Source: Synechococcus sp. CS-1332
GTDB lineage: Bacteria; Cyanobacteriota; Cyanobacteriia; PCC-6307; Cyanobiaceae
Assembly (NCBI RefSeq): GCF_025127995.1
Contig: NZ_JAHLYP010000049.1
Location: 1 to 64,000, forward strand
DNA: 64,000 nucleotides
Direction of reading: 5' to 3'
Position numbers and translations under genes: made by a program. Positions 36,880 through 45,432 of the stretch are shown one piece after another (positions within the stretch are counted from its first letter, which is position 1; each line of letters opens with the position of its first letter). The notes below the pieces were generated by a model. The model did no database searches, had not been told where the DNA came from, and was given only the letters and a program-made list of their open reading frames with translations.

Positions 36880-38366
36880 TCCAGCAGCCAGCGCACCACC
36901 GCCCAGGTGGCCAGGCTGTCGTCCTGGTTGTAGCGGAAGATGCGTTGCAGCTTGCGGACCAGGGCCGCCCGGCTCGGACGCCGCGGCCCGCCGGAGCCCT
37001 CCCGCCACTGGCGCCACCAGAGCAGGCAGCGGGCGCCGTCGACCCCCTTCTGGCTCCACGAGAAGCCCAGCCAGCCCGCCACGGCCTTCAGCCCGTAGCT
37101 GTTCACCGGCAGCAACCAGTGGCGCCGCAGCCGCTGATGCACATCCACCAGCCGTGTCCGCAGGCGCTGCCGCTCCGCCTCGCTGGCTCCCTGGCGCTCG
37201 GCCAGGCGCAGCAGGGACACCGATTCGGTCTCGCCGTAGTGGAGAACGGGCCAGTCGGGATAGCGCGCCAGCAGGGTGCTCAGGCGCCCCCAGAGACGGG
37301 CCTCGCCGTGCTCCTGCAGGGCTAGCAAAGGGTGGTAACGGCCCAGGATCTCGCCCGGAGCTGGAGCCTCGGGCCAGCGTCCATCCGCCCCGCGCTCCAG
37401 CCGCACCAGCCCGTGCAGGAAGTCATCGCGGGCATCGGGGTCGGATTCGATGTCATAAAGCAACACCCCGGGGGCCGCCGCCAGCTCGGGCAGGGCTGGA
37501 CAGGTCCCCTCGTCGCTGCGCCGGGGAACGCCCTCCTGCTGCACCCTGGCCTGGGCCACCAGCTTGGGTGCCACCTCCCGGTGCTGCTCCCCGTGCGCGG
37601 CCAGGTCCTCGGCCAGCCGATCCGGATCGGTCGCCGCCAGCTGGTCGAGGCTGGCGATACCCAGCTCCAGCAGGAGCTCGCGGCGCTTGCCGCCGATGCC
37701 ACTCACCTCGCTCAGGTGTCCCTCGGAGGCCGCGACCCGATCACAGGCCCCGCGCCAGCTGCACAGGGTGCATTTCTTGCGATCGCTGACCAGCGGCGGC
37801 GGCTCGCTGCGCTCCAGCTCGAGGGCCAGGCGCTCCAGGCTCTCGTCGAGTTGACGCTGCAGGGAGCCCCCGAGGGCCAGCCGCTCCCGCTCCAGTCCCC
37901 GATCGCCCCCTGCCACCACCAACCCATGGGGCACGGGGGCCTGCTGATGCTCCGCCAGCAACCGCCCCCAGAGGGCGAGCAGTACCCGGTGTTCCCGGGT
38001 GAGACGCCGGCCCTGGCGGGCCAGCACCGGCCGGTAGCTGTGGGCGCCCCAGCGGCTGGGCTCCTCGACCCGCTCCAGCAGGCTCGGATGGGCTTCCAGC
38101 CGCAGGCCACGGGGGCCGGTGCCCACCAGCCTCAGACCCACCACACCGGGCGCCCCGGCCCGGCAGGCCTCTTCCCCGTGGCCGGGGCGCTGGGGTAACA
38201 GGCTCTGGAAACTGCGCAGCTGGTCGTCGAGGGCCAGGGCGCGATGGGCACTCCACGACCGCTCCTGGGATGGTCCATGGAGGTCGAGCCAGGCCCGCCG
38301 CCGGCAGCGCACCCAGCTGCGCAGCAGGCGGTCGGTGAGGACGGGGGCGTCCGGGGGCTGGGGCAT
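36801..38366 (-). CDS. TM0106-family RecB-like nuclease
   Basis: Protein of 521 residues. The N-terminal RecB/Cas4-like part has CRRRAWLDLHG near residue 18 and CTLCSWRGAC near 197; together the Cys residues could ligate a 4Fe-4S cluster. The middle includes a helix-hairpin-helix-like segment (VSGIGGKRRELLLELGI). The C-terminal part has an RNase H-like start, LLYDIESDPDARDDFLHG, with conserved acidic residues, and ends YNQDDSLATWAVVRWLL. The family is known from genomes but the substrate is uncertain; repair or RNA turnover is inference. Divergent from the phosphohexomutase. Confidence 0.85.
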   Translation of the reverse strand: MPQPPDAPVLTDRLLRSWVRCRRRAWLDLHGPSQERSWSAHRALALDDQLRSFQSLLPQRPGHGEEACRAGAPGVVGLRLVGTGPRGLRLEAHPSLLERVEEPSRWGAHSYRPVLARQGRRLTREHRVLLALWGRLLAEHQQAPVPHGLVVAGGDRGLERERLALGGSLQRQLDESLERLALELERSEPPPLVSDRKKCTLCSWRGACDRVAASEGHLSEVSGIGGKRRELLLELGIASLDQLAATDPDRLAEDLAAHGEQHREVAPKLVAQARVQQEGVPRRSDEGTCPALPELAAAPGVLLYDIESDPDARDDFLHGLVRLERGADGRWPEAPAPGEILGRYHPLLALQEHGEARLWGRLSTLLARYPDWPVLHYGETESVSLLRLAERQGASEAERQRLRTRLVDVHQRLRRHWLLPVNSYGLKAVAGWLGFSWSQKGVDGARCLLWWRQWREGSGGPRRPSRAALVRKLQRIFRYNQDDSLATWAVVRWLLDQDALTPSTAPFAAPPPVPPAPTGGG

Positions 38367-38481
38367 GGGCTGCAGGCTAGGGGGGCCGGTGGCCTGCCAT
38401 CAGGCCGGCACCCCCTGCAGCCATCAGGTGGCGCCAGCCTGCTACGACCGGCGTGCCCCTACCCCGCGTCCGCGCCGCGCC

Positions 38482-39951
38482 ATGGCCTCCGCCCCCCTGC
38501 CCCTCGAGGCCGGACCGATCCACTTCGGCACCGATGGCTGGCGCGGCATCCTCGGGGTGGACATCACCATGGAGCGCCTGCTGCCGGTGGCCGCTGCCGC
38601 CGCCCGGGAGCTGGCCGCCAGCGCCCCGGCGGACCTGGAGAGCCGGGAGGTCGTGATCGGCTACGACCGACGCTTCCTGGCGCCGGAGCTGGCCGAAGCC
38701 ATCGCCGCCGCCGTGCGGGGGGCGGATCTGGTGCCCCTGCTGGCCGCCAGCCCCGTGCCCACGCCGGCCTGCAGCTGGGCGGTGGTGGAACGAAAGGCCC
38801 TGGGGGCCCTGGTGATCACCGCCAGCCACAACCCGCCGGAATGGCTGGGGCTCAAGATCAAGGGTCCCTTCGGGGGCTCGGTGGAAGGCGACTTCACCGC
38901 CCGGGTGGAGCGGCGCCTCGAGGCAGGGGGCCTGAGCGTGCCGATCCCCGGCGACACCGAGCGCTTCGATGCCATGGGCACCTACCTGGCCGGACTCGGC
39001 GCCAAAATCGATGTCCCTGCCCTGGTGACGGGCCTGGCCGGCATCGGCCTGCAGGTGATCGTGGATCCGATGCATGGCTCGGCCGCTGGGGGGCTGCCGG
39101 CCCTGCTGGGGGAGGCGGGCGCCGCCGCCGGTGTGATCCGGGAGATCCGCGGCGAGCGGGATCCCCTGTTCGGCGGCCACCCGCCCGAACCGCTGGCGCC
39201 CTACCTGGGGCAGCTGATCGCCGAAGTGCGCCAGGCCACGGCGGCCGGCCGGCCGGCGGTGGGCATCGTCTTCGATGGCGACGGCGACCGCATCGCCGCG
39301 GTGGATGAACAGGGCCGGTTCTGCAGCACCCAGCTGCTGATGCCACTGCTGATCGACCACCTGGCCAGGGCCCGCCGACTGGGCGGCCGCGTGGTCAAGA
39401 CCGTGAGTGGCTCCGATCTGATGGCCCTGGTGGCCGCGGACCTGGGCCGGGAGGTGATCGAGATGCCCGTCGGGTTCAAGTACATCGCCGCCGAGATGCT
39501 GAGCAGCGAGGTGCTGGTGGGGGGAGAGGAATCGGGCGGGGTGGGCTTCGGCATCCACCTGCCGGAGCGGGATGCCCTGTTCGCCGCCCTGCTGCTGATC
39601 GAAGCCCTGGTGGAAGGGGGGCTGCCCCTCGGTGCCCGGCTGGCTGCCCTGCAGGAGCGCTGCGGTGGCGCCAGCGTCTACGACCGCCTTGATCTGCGCC
39701 TGCCGGACATGGCCAGCCGCGGCCGGCTGGAGGCGCTCCTGGCCCAGGATCCGCCCCAGGAGGTGGCCGGTGCCGCCGTGGTGGAGGTGAACCGCACCGA
39801 CGGCGTCAAGCTGCGGATGGGCCCCAGCCACTGGCTGATGCTGCGCTTCTCCGGTACCGAGCCCTTGCTGCGCCTCTATTGCGAAGCCCCCGATGCCGAG
39901 CGGGTGCAGGCGGTACTGGCCTGGGCACGGCAGCTGGCGGAGGCGATCTGA
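38482..39951 (+). CDS. Phosphoglucomutase/phosphomannomutase family protein
   Basis: Alpha-D-phosphohexomutase of 489 residues from the ATG at 38482. All four signature elements are in order: phosphoserine loop VITASHNPPEW near residue 115, metal loop VFDGDGDRIAAVDE near 263, the sugar loop GGEESGGVGFG near 344, and the phosphate loop RFSGTEPLLRLYCEAP near 458. The opening FGTDGWRGILGVDIT is typical of the cyanobacterial PGM/PMM group. Which hexose it prefers cannot be read from sequence. Its stop and the rdgB start share one base. Confidence 0.92.
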   Translation: MASAPLPLEAGPIHFGTDGWRGILGVDITMERLLPVAAAAARELAASAPADLESREVVIGYDRRFLAPELAEAIAAAVRGADLVPLLAASPVPTPACSWAVVERKALGALVITASHNPPEWLGLKIKGPFGGSVEGDFTARVERRLEAGGLSVPIPGDTERFDAMGTYLAGLGAKIDVPALVTGLAGIGLQVIVDPMHGSAAGGLPALLGEAGAAAGVIREIRGERDPLFGGHPPEPLAPYLGQLIAEVRQATAAGRPAVGIVFDGDGDRIAAVDEQGRFCSTQLLMPLLIDHLARARRLGGRVVKTVSGSDLMALVAADLGREVIEMPVGFKYIAAEMLSSEVLVGGEESGGVGFGIHLPERDALFAALLLIEALVEGGLPLGARLAALQERCGGASVYDRLDLRLPDMASRGRLEALLAQDPPQEVAGAAVVEVNRTDGVKLRMGPSHWLMLRFSGTEPLLRLYCEAPDAERVQAVLAWARQLAEAI

Positions 39952-40619
39952 TGGCAGACCCACTGGAGCCCCCATTGGAGCCAAGGGTGGACCCCACCGT
40001 GCTGGTCATCGCCAGCGGCAACGCCGGCAAGATCAGGGAATTCGCCCACCTGTTGGCCTCTCTCCCTCTGGCGGTGCGGCCCCAGCCCGACGGCCTTGAG
40101 GTGGAGGAAACGGGCACCAGTTTCGCCGCCAATGCTCGGCTGAAGGCCGAAGCGGTGGCCAGCGTCACGGGCCAGTGGGCCCTGGCCGACGACTCGGGGC
40201 TGGCGGTGGCGGCCCTGGGCGGCGCCCCCGGGGTGCATTCGGCCCGCTATGCCGACAGCGACGCGGCCCGGATCGCCCGGCTGCTGAAGGAACTAGGAGA
40301 GAGTGATCGTCAGCGCCACGGGCAGGCTCTGCCATCGGATCGCCGGGCGGCCTTCGTGGCTGCCCTGGCGGTGGCCGATCCCACCGGAGCGATCCGGCTG
40401 GAGGTGGAGGGCCGCTGCGAGGGGGAGATCCTGGAGACTCCGCGGGGCAGCGGCGGCTTCGGCTACGACCCGGTGTTCTTCGTGCCCACCGAAGGCCTGA
40501 GCTACGCCGAGATGGATCAGGGACTCAAGGGGCGGATTGGTCACCGGGGCAGGGCCTTCGCCCAGCTGGAGCCGAGGTTGCGGGACCTGCTGGAAGCCCT
40601 CCGGCCCCCAGCCCCCTAA
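39951..40619 (+). CDS. rdgB: Non-canonical purine NTP pyrophosphatase (RdgB/HAM1 type)
   Basis: Removes dITP, ITP and XTP from the nucleotide pool. The 222 residues show IASGNAGKIREFAHLL near the start, ETGTSFAANARLKAEA and ALADDSGLAVAALGGAPGVHS with the catalytic Asp. The C-terminal block GGFGYDPVFFVP ... GRAFAQLEP also fits. The start ATG shares one base with the preceding stop (TGATG), implying coupled translation. Its 3' end overlaps the opposing glycosyltransferase by 4 bp. Confidence 0.95.
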   Translation: MADPLEPPLEPRVDPTVLVIASGNAGKIREFAHLLASLPLAVRPQPDGLEVEETGTSFAANARLKAEAVASVTGQWALADDSGLAVAALGGAPGVHSARYADSDAARIARLLKELGESDRQRHGQALPSDRRAAFVAALAVADPTGAIRLEVEGRCEGEILETPRGSGGFGYDPVFFVPTEGLSYAEMDQGLKGRIGHRGRAFAQLEPRLRDLLEALRPPAP

Positions 40620-41758
40620 CGAAGGACGGGAGCCGGTCTCCCGCTCTCTAGGGCCATGGTCAGGTCATCGGCCATCGCCGCGGCCCGCTTTTCCCAGGTG
40701 CATCCCGTCGCGAACCGATGACGCACGTCTGCCCGGCCGTCCCTGAAGTTGGCGGCGGCCAGGCGTTCGAGGGTGGCCATGAGGGCCTGACCGTCGGCGC
40801 AGTGATAGGCAAGGTGAGGGGTTTCGGCGATCTGATCGCAGGTGCCGGTGTACAGGATGGGCTGACCGGTGGGTAGCTGGGAGAAGAACCGGACCGGGCT
40901 GCTGCAGGGGTTGATGTCGTCGTCCGTGAGGGGTAGTACGGCCGCGTCGACGGAGGCGAAGTAGGCCTGCAGGCTCTCGTAGGGCTGGGCGCCGACGAAG
41001 CGGCAGCGAGGGCTTCTCTGGAGGTGGGCGAGCCCGGGAACCTGGCAGCGGACAGGCCCCACGAATAGCCAGCGAAGCTCGGGCAGGCCATCATGGGCCT
41101 GCACGATCGGCTGTAGGTCGATGCGTGTGCCGATCACGCCGATGATGCCGATCAGGGGCCGGAAATCCGCCGGCAACAGCTCCGGTGGCGGGGCGGGGTG
41201 GGGAGGGAGCTCGGGAGGTAGCCAGGCCTCGGGGATGCCGTTGGGAATGATGTGAAAGCGGGATTCCTCCAGTCCGTACCGATCGCGGAGCACCTCGGCG
41301 AGCCCACGCGACACCGTGAAGATGAGATCGGCATGGCGGGCAAGAAGTTTCTCCTGATCAAGCCGGACATAGGGATAAGCCGCATAGTCATCAAAGACGT
41401 GATAGGCGATGACGGAAGCCAGACTGCGGAAGTGAATGGCATAGGGCCAGAAGTAGGGATCGGTGATGATCAGCGCATCGGCTTGGCCGTAGGTGCGCAG
41501 CAAACGCCGTTCCACCAGGGGGGCAAGCAACCTGACCAGCCAGCGATGACGGGAGAAGGCGCCGCGGGGGATGACGCAGTTGAGGCCGCGGCGGTGGCCA
41601 AACTCAGGCAACCATCCCCGCAAACTGAGCCGTGGGGTGAGGTGCTGCACCTCCCAAATCTGCTCCAATGCAGCGAAGAGTTCCCGATGATAGGGCTCTT
41701 CGGAGCCCACCACAAAGAGGCGTCGAAACCGGGAAGTCGTCCTCGCTGAATCAGTCAC
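40616..41758 (-). CDS. GT-B glycosyltransferase (family 1/4-like)
   Basis: Protein of 380 residues forming the left boundary of the glycosyltransferase region. It begins with a Rossmann-like half (RLFVVGSEEPYHRELFAAL); HADLIFTVSRGLAEVLR and FHIIPNGIPEAWLP sit before the domain junction. The C-terminal half has LIGIIGVIGTRIDLQPIVQA, then SVDAAVLPLTDDDINPCSSP and VRFFSQLPTGQPILYTGT, the acceptor and nucleotide-sugar region. No membrane segment. Donor and acceptor unknown; surface polysaccharide synthesis is inferred. It overlaps rdgB by 4 bp and is divergent from the next transferase. Confidence 0.85.
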   Translation of the reverse strand: MTDSARTTSRFRRLFVVGSEEPYHRELFAALEQIWEVQHLTPRLSLRGWLPEFGHRRGLNCVIPRGAFSRHRWLVRLLAPLVERRLLRTYGQADALIITDPYFWPYAIHFRSLASVIAYHVFDDYAAYPYVRLDQEKLLARHADLIFTVSRGLAEVLRDRYGLEESRFHIIPNGIPEAWLPPELPPHPAPPPELLPADFRPLIGIIGVIGTRIDLQPIVQAHDGLPELRWLFVGPVRCQVPGLAHLQRSPRCRFVGAQPYESLQAYFASVDAAVLPLTDDDINPCSSPVRFFSQLPTGQPILYTGTCDQIAETPHLAYHCADGQALMATLERLAAANFRDGRADVRHRFATGCTWEKRAAAMADDLTMALESGRPAPVLR

Positions 41759-41969
41759 GTCAGGACGAGTTGATCATGGCTAAATCATCATAGACGACCC
41801 CAGAGGTCAGCATCCGACCTGTGCTACCGACGCTGAAACAAACGGCGATACGAAGGCCAGGACCAGCGAAGACGTCCTGAGACGCAAGTCTCCAGGAATT
41901 TACTGTGACAACAATTCAGGCTAAGGCGTGTATCCTTGCCGTAGATGAAGTCTTCCCGAGTCGCCGGTC

Positions 41970-43079
41970 ATGCCAGATTCTGCTGAGGCGGACGGAGATC
42001 ATCGACCAACAGTCGTTTTCCTGCCGGACAAGCGACTCTTCAACCCCTACCAGACCAGGTTGGCCGAGGCGCTATCCAGCCAGGGGTTCAATGTTGTCGT
42101 CAAGGACCATCCGCCACTTCTGGGAGCCTTCTGTCGACAGCAAAGGTTGTACGAAAATAATGTCATCGTTCATCTTCACTGGCTCAACGGCCTGACTGAC
42201 AAGGCAGTGTATGCCCAGTCCGGAATCCGATTCCTCATCTGGTACGTACTGGTCACAATCGACCTCACCATCTTCAGGCTACGTGGAGGCAAGTTGTTCT
42301 GGACCGTCCATAACCTGATCAGCCATGAATGTCCGAACCCCTCAAGAGAGATGGAAATGCGGCGCCTGGTCGCCAGGTTGGCCGATGGAATTCATTTTCA
42401 CAGCCAGTCTGCGGTCACACGTGCCCAAGAGGAGTACACCATCCGGCTTCGGCACAAAGCGGTTGTCGCTGCTCACGCCGGCTACCCGGATGACTACCCG
42501 CCAGACAGCTCCAGAACAGAATCAATGGCACTTGAGACCGGCATCAGGAGCGACCACTTCACGTTTCTTTTCTTTGGCACCATTCGCAGCTATAAGGGCC
42601 TGGAGTCCTTGGTCGAGGCCTTCAGTCGGCGTCCGGGACCCCGCTACAGGCTGCTGATCGCAGGTGCCGCCATCCCAGGTGTTTCCATCCAGTGGCTCGA
42701 TCAGGCTTCGGCCCGGGACCCTCGCGTCCTGGTTCGCTCCGGCTATGTTTCCAACCTAGATGTGTCCGCTCTCTTTGCCATCTCCGATGTGCTGGTGGCA
42801 CCTTACAGCGCAACACTGACATCGGGGGTTGTCTCCCTTGGTCTCACCTTTGGCATACCCATGGTGCTTCCAGACGCTGCAAAGGTGTATGACCTTCCTG
42901 GCGACGCCGGCGCCGAGTTTTTCGCACCAGGCAATCTCCCAGAAGCCCTTGCGATGATCGAGACGCGGAATCTGGCCCTGATGCGGGCCCACAACACGAC
43001 ACTTGGGCAGTCTCTGACCTGGGGGAGCATGGCCGAGACGATTGCCATGGCCTACCGGAAGGCCCTTCCAGCGCGTTAA
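41970..43079 (+). CDS. GT-B glycosyltransferase (family 4-like)
   Basis: Protein of 369 residues. The N-terminal domain has RLFNPYQTRLAEALSSQGF and LFWTVHNLISHECPNPSR. The C-terminal domain has FLFFGTIRSYKGLESLVEAF near residue 197 and LVAPYSATLTSGVVSLGLTF near 275, in place of the common E-x7-E motif. It resembles GT4 enzymes of exopolysaccharide loci. Codon use includes more A/T at third positions than the flanking housekeeping genes. The upstream 210 bp to the divergent transferase holds no further gene. Donor unknown. Confidence 0.85.
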   Translation: MPDSAEADGDHRPTVVFLPDKRLFNPYQTRLAEALSSQGFNVVVKDHPPLLGAFCRQQRLYENNVIVHLHWLNGLTDKAVYAQSGIRFLIWYVLVTIDLTIFRLRGGKLFWTVHNLISHECPNPSREMEMRRLVARLADGIHFHSQSAVTRAQEEYTIRLRHKAVVAAHAGYPDDYPPDSSRTESMALETGIRSDHFTFLFFGTIRSYKGLESLVEAFSRRPGPRYRLLIAGAAIPGVSIQWLDQASARDPRVLVRSGYVSNLDVSALFAISDVLVAPYSATLTSGVVSLGLTFGIPMVLPDAAKVYDLPGDAGAEFFAPGNLPEALAMIETRNLALMRAHNTTLGQSLTWGSMAETIAMAYRKALPAR

Positions 43080-43810
43080 CGCACCGGCGGCGGGGTGTTC
43101 AGGACCTCGAGCAGGACCCGCCTTGCTTCGCAGCACATCGCATCAAGGTGCTGCGAGGCGGCGGCACCGGCTGCCTGAGGATTCCGGAGATACCGGATCA
43201 TCTCAGGCGCGAAATCGAAGGTTCTGGCGGCCACGGAAACTACTGGAGAAACTGGCATTCCCTCCACACCAGCCGGGGGGCAGACGATCGCCCTGCCATA
43301 GGCCATCGCTTCCACGATCCTGGATTCAAAGGATCACGTCTGATCGCCTCAATCCTCGGCGCTCATCATCCTGACTCGGAGAAATCCAGAAGTCGCCTGG
43401 TACTAGCTTGGAATCACGTAGCAACATGGTGCGATCCGCGAATACGTCGCGACAATCAAGAATCTTCAGACACCTTGAGCCAAAGGCCGCATAAAAGGCT
43501 AAACCAAAGACATCAGGCATAGGCATACGCCTGTAATCAGCTGCTCTCTGGATGCGACGCGCCTGGGCAAGCCAGACTGAAAGAAACCATTCATGCAAGG
43601 GGCGATTACTGAGTGAACTGCCACGCTGCCCTCCCGCCGGGCGGCAACGGGAACGGACCCGAGCAACAGCAATGCGACGTCCGTCCAGGGACACCAAAGA
43701 GTGCTGGACACCAGCTCGCCAGACGAAGACGTGGATCCATTGGTCAACGACTCTGCTGGTCTGCTCCTTTTCCTCTGTGGAAAGGTCAACACCAGCGAGG
43801 TGGATTTCTC
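43076..43810 (-). pseudogene. Decayed GT4-like glycosyltransferase with internal deletion
   Basis: Two pieces of one glycosyltransferase lie in different frames. The C-terminal piece (43076-43320) reads RIVEAMAYGRAIVCPPAGVEGMP, a typical donor-binding end. The upstream piece (about 43326-43800) reads PMPDVFGLAFYAAFG, KILDCRDVFADRT and then FWISPSQDDERRGLRRSDVIL before a TGA. In intact relatives roughly 150-200 residues separate these blocks; here they join within a few bases near 43320, indicating a deletion. The upstream piece also lacks a start codon and is preceded by a stop. The end overlaps the preceding transferase by 4 bp. Confidence 0.75.
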
Positions 43811-43918
43811 ATCCCCTAGAACGCTGATCGTCAAGCAAAGCAGCCGAGCGGCTTCGATTGCCGGTGCAGGGAGGGCCGACGCCGATCCTTGAGATCAGCA
43901 GGAGGCCTCGATCGGTCA

Positions 43919-44215
43919 TCAGCCCACCCCCAGATCCCCCATGGCCGGAACCCACCCCTGCAAGGTCCAGTCAACGCTGCCGCTGACGATCATCGGATCC
44001 TGAAGCACCAGTGACTTGGCGGCTTCATGGTCCAAGGCCTCAAGCACCAGCAGGCCGCCGCCACCGGGCTGCCCATGGCCATCCACCAGGTAGCCGCTGC
44101 TGATCCTGCGCCCTTCCCGGCGGAGCCGCTCCACCCAACGCCGGTGCTCCTGCAGGTGCGGGATCATCTGGTCGTAGGGGAGAAGAAAGGATTCGGTCTT
44201 GATGAACCAGGCCAT
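43919..44215 (-). CDS. YciI-like protein
   Basis: Protein of 98 residues from the ATG at 44215 (MAWFIKTESFLLPYDQM). The ferredoxin-like YCII fold is recognised from HLQEHRRWVERLRREGRRISSG, with the conserved His, and GGLLVLEALDHEAAKSLVLQDP ending ... VDWTLQGW. YciI proteins are small dimeric barrels of mostly unknown activity. The gene is divergent from the Nif11-type peptide gene; the two starts are 79 bp apart. Confidence 0.82.
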   Translation of the reverse strand: MAWFIKTESFLLPYDQMIPHLQEHRRWVERLRREGRRISSGYLVDGHGQPGGGGLLVLEALDHEAAKSLVLQDPMIVSGSVDWTLQGWVPAMGDLGVG

Positions 44216-44294
44216 GGCTTGCTCAAGATGCGAGGCGGGATCAAGGGATCCGCCCTGGAAGGGAGTAGAACGGAGTAACCCAATAGATCGTCCC

Positions 44295-44459
44295 ATGTCT
44301 AAATCTCAGCTCAACGCCTTTCTCGCCAAGGTGGCCGCCGACCCCGGCCTCAAGGCACGGGTGGATGCGGCGGCTGATGCCGATGCCGTGGTGGCCCTTG
44401 CCCTCTCCGAGGGTCATCTCTTCTCCCCCGCCACCTTCACCCGCTTCTCCCGCGGCTGA
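44295..44459 (+). CDS. Nif11-type leader peptide domain protein, stand-alone
   Basis: Protein of 54 residues: MSKSQLNAFLAKVAADPGLK, then ARVDAAADADAVVALALSEG and a short tail ending FTRFSRG. The pattern (QL-AFL-KV--D--L, then A-DADAVV-LA---G) fits Nif11-like leader domains, which serve as leader sequences of lanthipeptide and related precursors in picocyanobacteria. No double-Gly cleavage site with a downstream Ser/Thr/Cys-rich core is present, and no LanM-type enzyme is in the window. It may be a leader remnant or a free regulator. It lies 78 bp before a GT32 gene. Confidence 0.7.
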   Translation: MSKSQLNAFLAKVAADPGLKARVDAAADADAVVALALSEGHLFSPATFTRFSRG

Positions 44460-44537
44460 AGCCTGCACATTCTGTATCAATCCCTGGCAAAGCCCTTAGG
44501 GTTTCCAAGTGCTCCCGTTGTGCCGCGACGTTGAACG

Positions 44538-45431
44538 ATGCAGGAACGGAGTGAAACCAACCAGGCCATCCCTTGGCTGCTCTCCACCGCTTCCCTCAAG
44601 TCCCATCCAGTGGCTTCCCGAGGCGTTCCCAGGATCATCCACCAGACGTTCAGCGAAAGGAGTCGTCTGCAGCCCGTCTTGGAGAAAAATTGCCTTGCGA
44701 TAGAAGCGCTCAATCCCGACTTTGAGTATCGCTTCTATGAAGATCGCGACTGCAAAAGCTTCATCGAGGAGACCTTCGGAAAAGCAATCCTGGCCAGGTA
44801 TCTCCGAATTGATCCCAGTTTCGGTGCCGCCCGGGCAGATCTTTTTCGCTATCTTTGCCTCTATCACTATGGTGGCGTTTATCTGGACATCAAGGCCAGG
44901 CTTACGTTGCCCCTCTCCGGCGTTCTACGCGACGATGATTCGTTTCTGCTGAGCCAATGGGATCACTCGCTAGACAGTCAATATGCCGGCTGGGGGACCC
45001 ATTGGCGACTCAATGGCATTGCCGGAGGTGAATACCAGCAGTGGTACATCATCGCGTCACCAGGGCATCCCTTTCTTGCGGCGGTGATAGCCAACGTGAT
45101 AAAGAACATCGATTCCTTTAATCCCTTCTCCTTCGCTAATCCATGGGAAGCGGTCATCTGCACCACTGGCCCTGTGGTGTACACGAGCAGCATTGATCAG
45201 ATCCTGGATTCCCATCCGCACCGTCGGCTCAGCAACAGCGAAGAGATTGGGATCAATTACAGCATCTTTGCTGAGAGCAAAGACCCAGATGCCCATCGGC
45301 GGCTCTACAAGGATTACCGAAAAGCCGAAACCCCACTGATCCGCCAGTCTTTCCCCCTCTACCTGCTGTGGGTCCAGCTGACCTGGGGCCGGAAAGTGTG
45401 GCGCAGAATCCGCAGACTCCTGAGCCGCTGA
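44538..45431 (+). CDS. GT32-type glycosyltransferase (OCH1/capsular sugar type)
   Basis: Protein of 297 residues with the DXD-sugar-binding region. GVPRIIHQTFSERSR near residue 35 is the usual entry and LNPDFEYRFYEDRDCKSFIE follows. The acceptor helix and DXD motif region is ARADLFRYLCLYHYGGVYLD near residue 93. GTHWRLNGIAGGEYQQWYII and TGPVVYTSS come later. A basic amphipathic C-terminus (WRRIRRLLSR) could bind the membrane face. Relatives add mannose or galactose to cell-surface glycans. It lies convergent to the carotenoid oxygenase, 1 bp away. Confidence 0.88.
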   Translation: MQERSETNQAIPWLLSTASLKSHPVASRGVPRIIHQTFSERSRLQPVLEKNCLAIEALNPDFEYRFYEDRDCKSFIEETFGKAILARYLRIDPSFGAARADLFRYLCLYHYGGVYLDIKARLTLPLSGVLRDDDSFLLSQWDHSLDSQYAGWGTHWRLNGIAGGEYQQWYIIASPGHPFLAAVIANVIKNIDSFNPFSFANPWEAVICTTGPVVYTSSIDQILDSHPHRRLSNSEEIGINYSIFAESKDPDAHRRLYKDYRKAETPLIRQSFPLYLLWVQLTWGRKVWRRIRRLLSR

Positions 45432-45432
45432 C

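Noticed and set aside
38377-39984. A 535-codon open frame on the minus strand across the phosphohexomutase
   Set aside because: Shadow of the phosphohexomutase coding strand; no domain and no start context.
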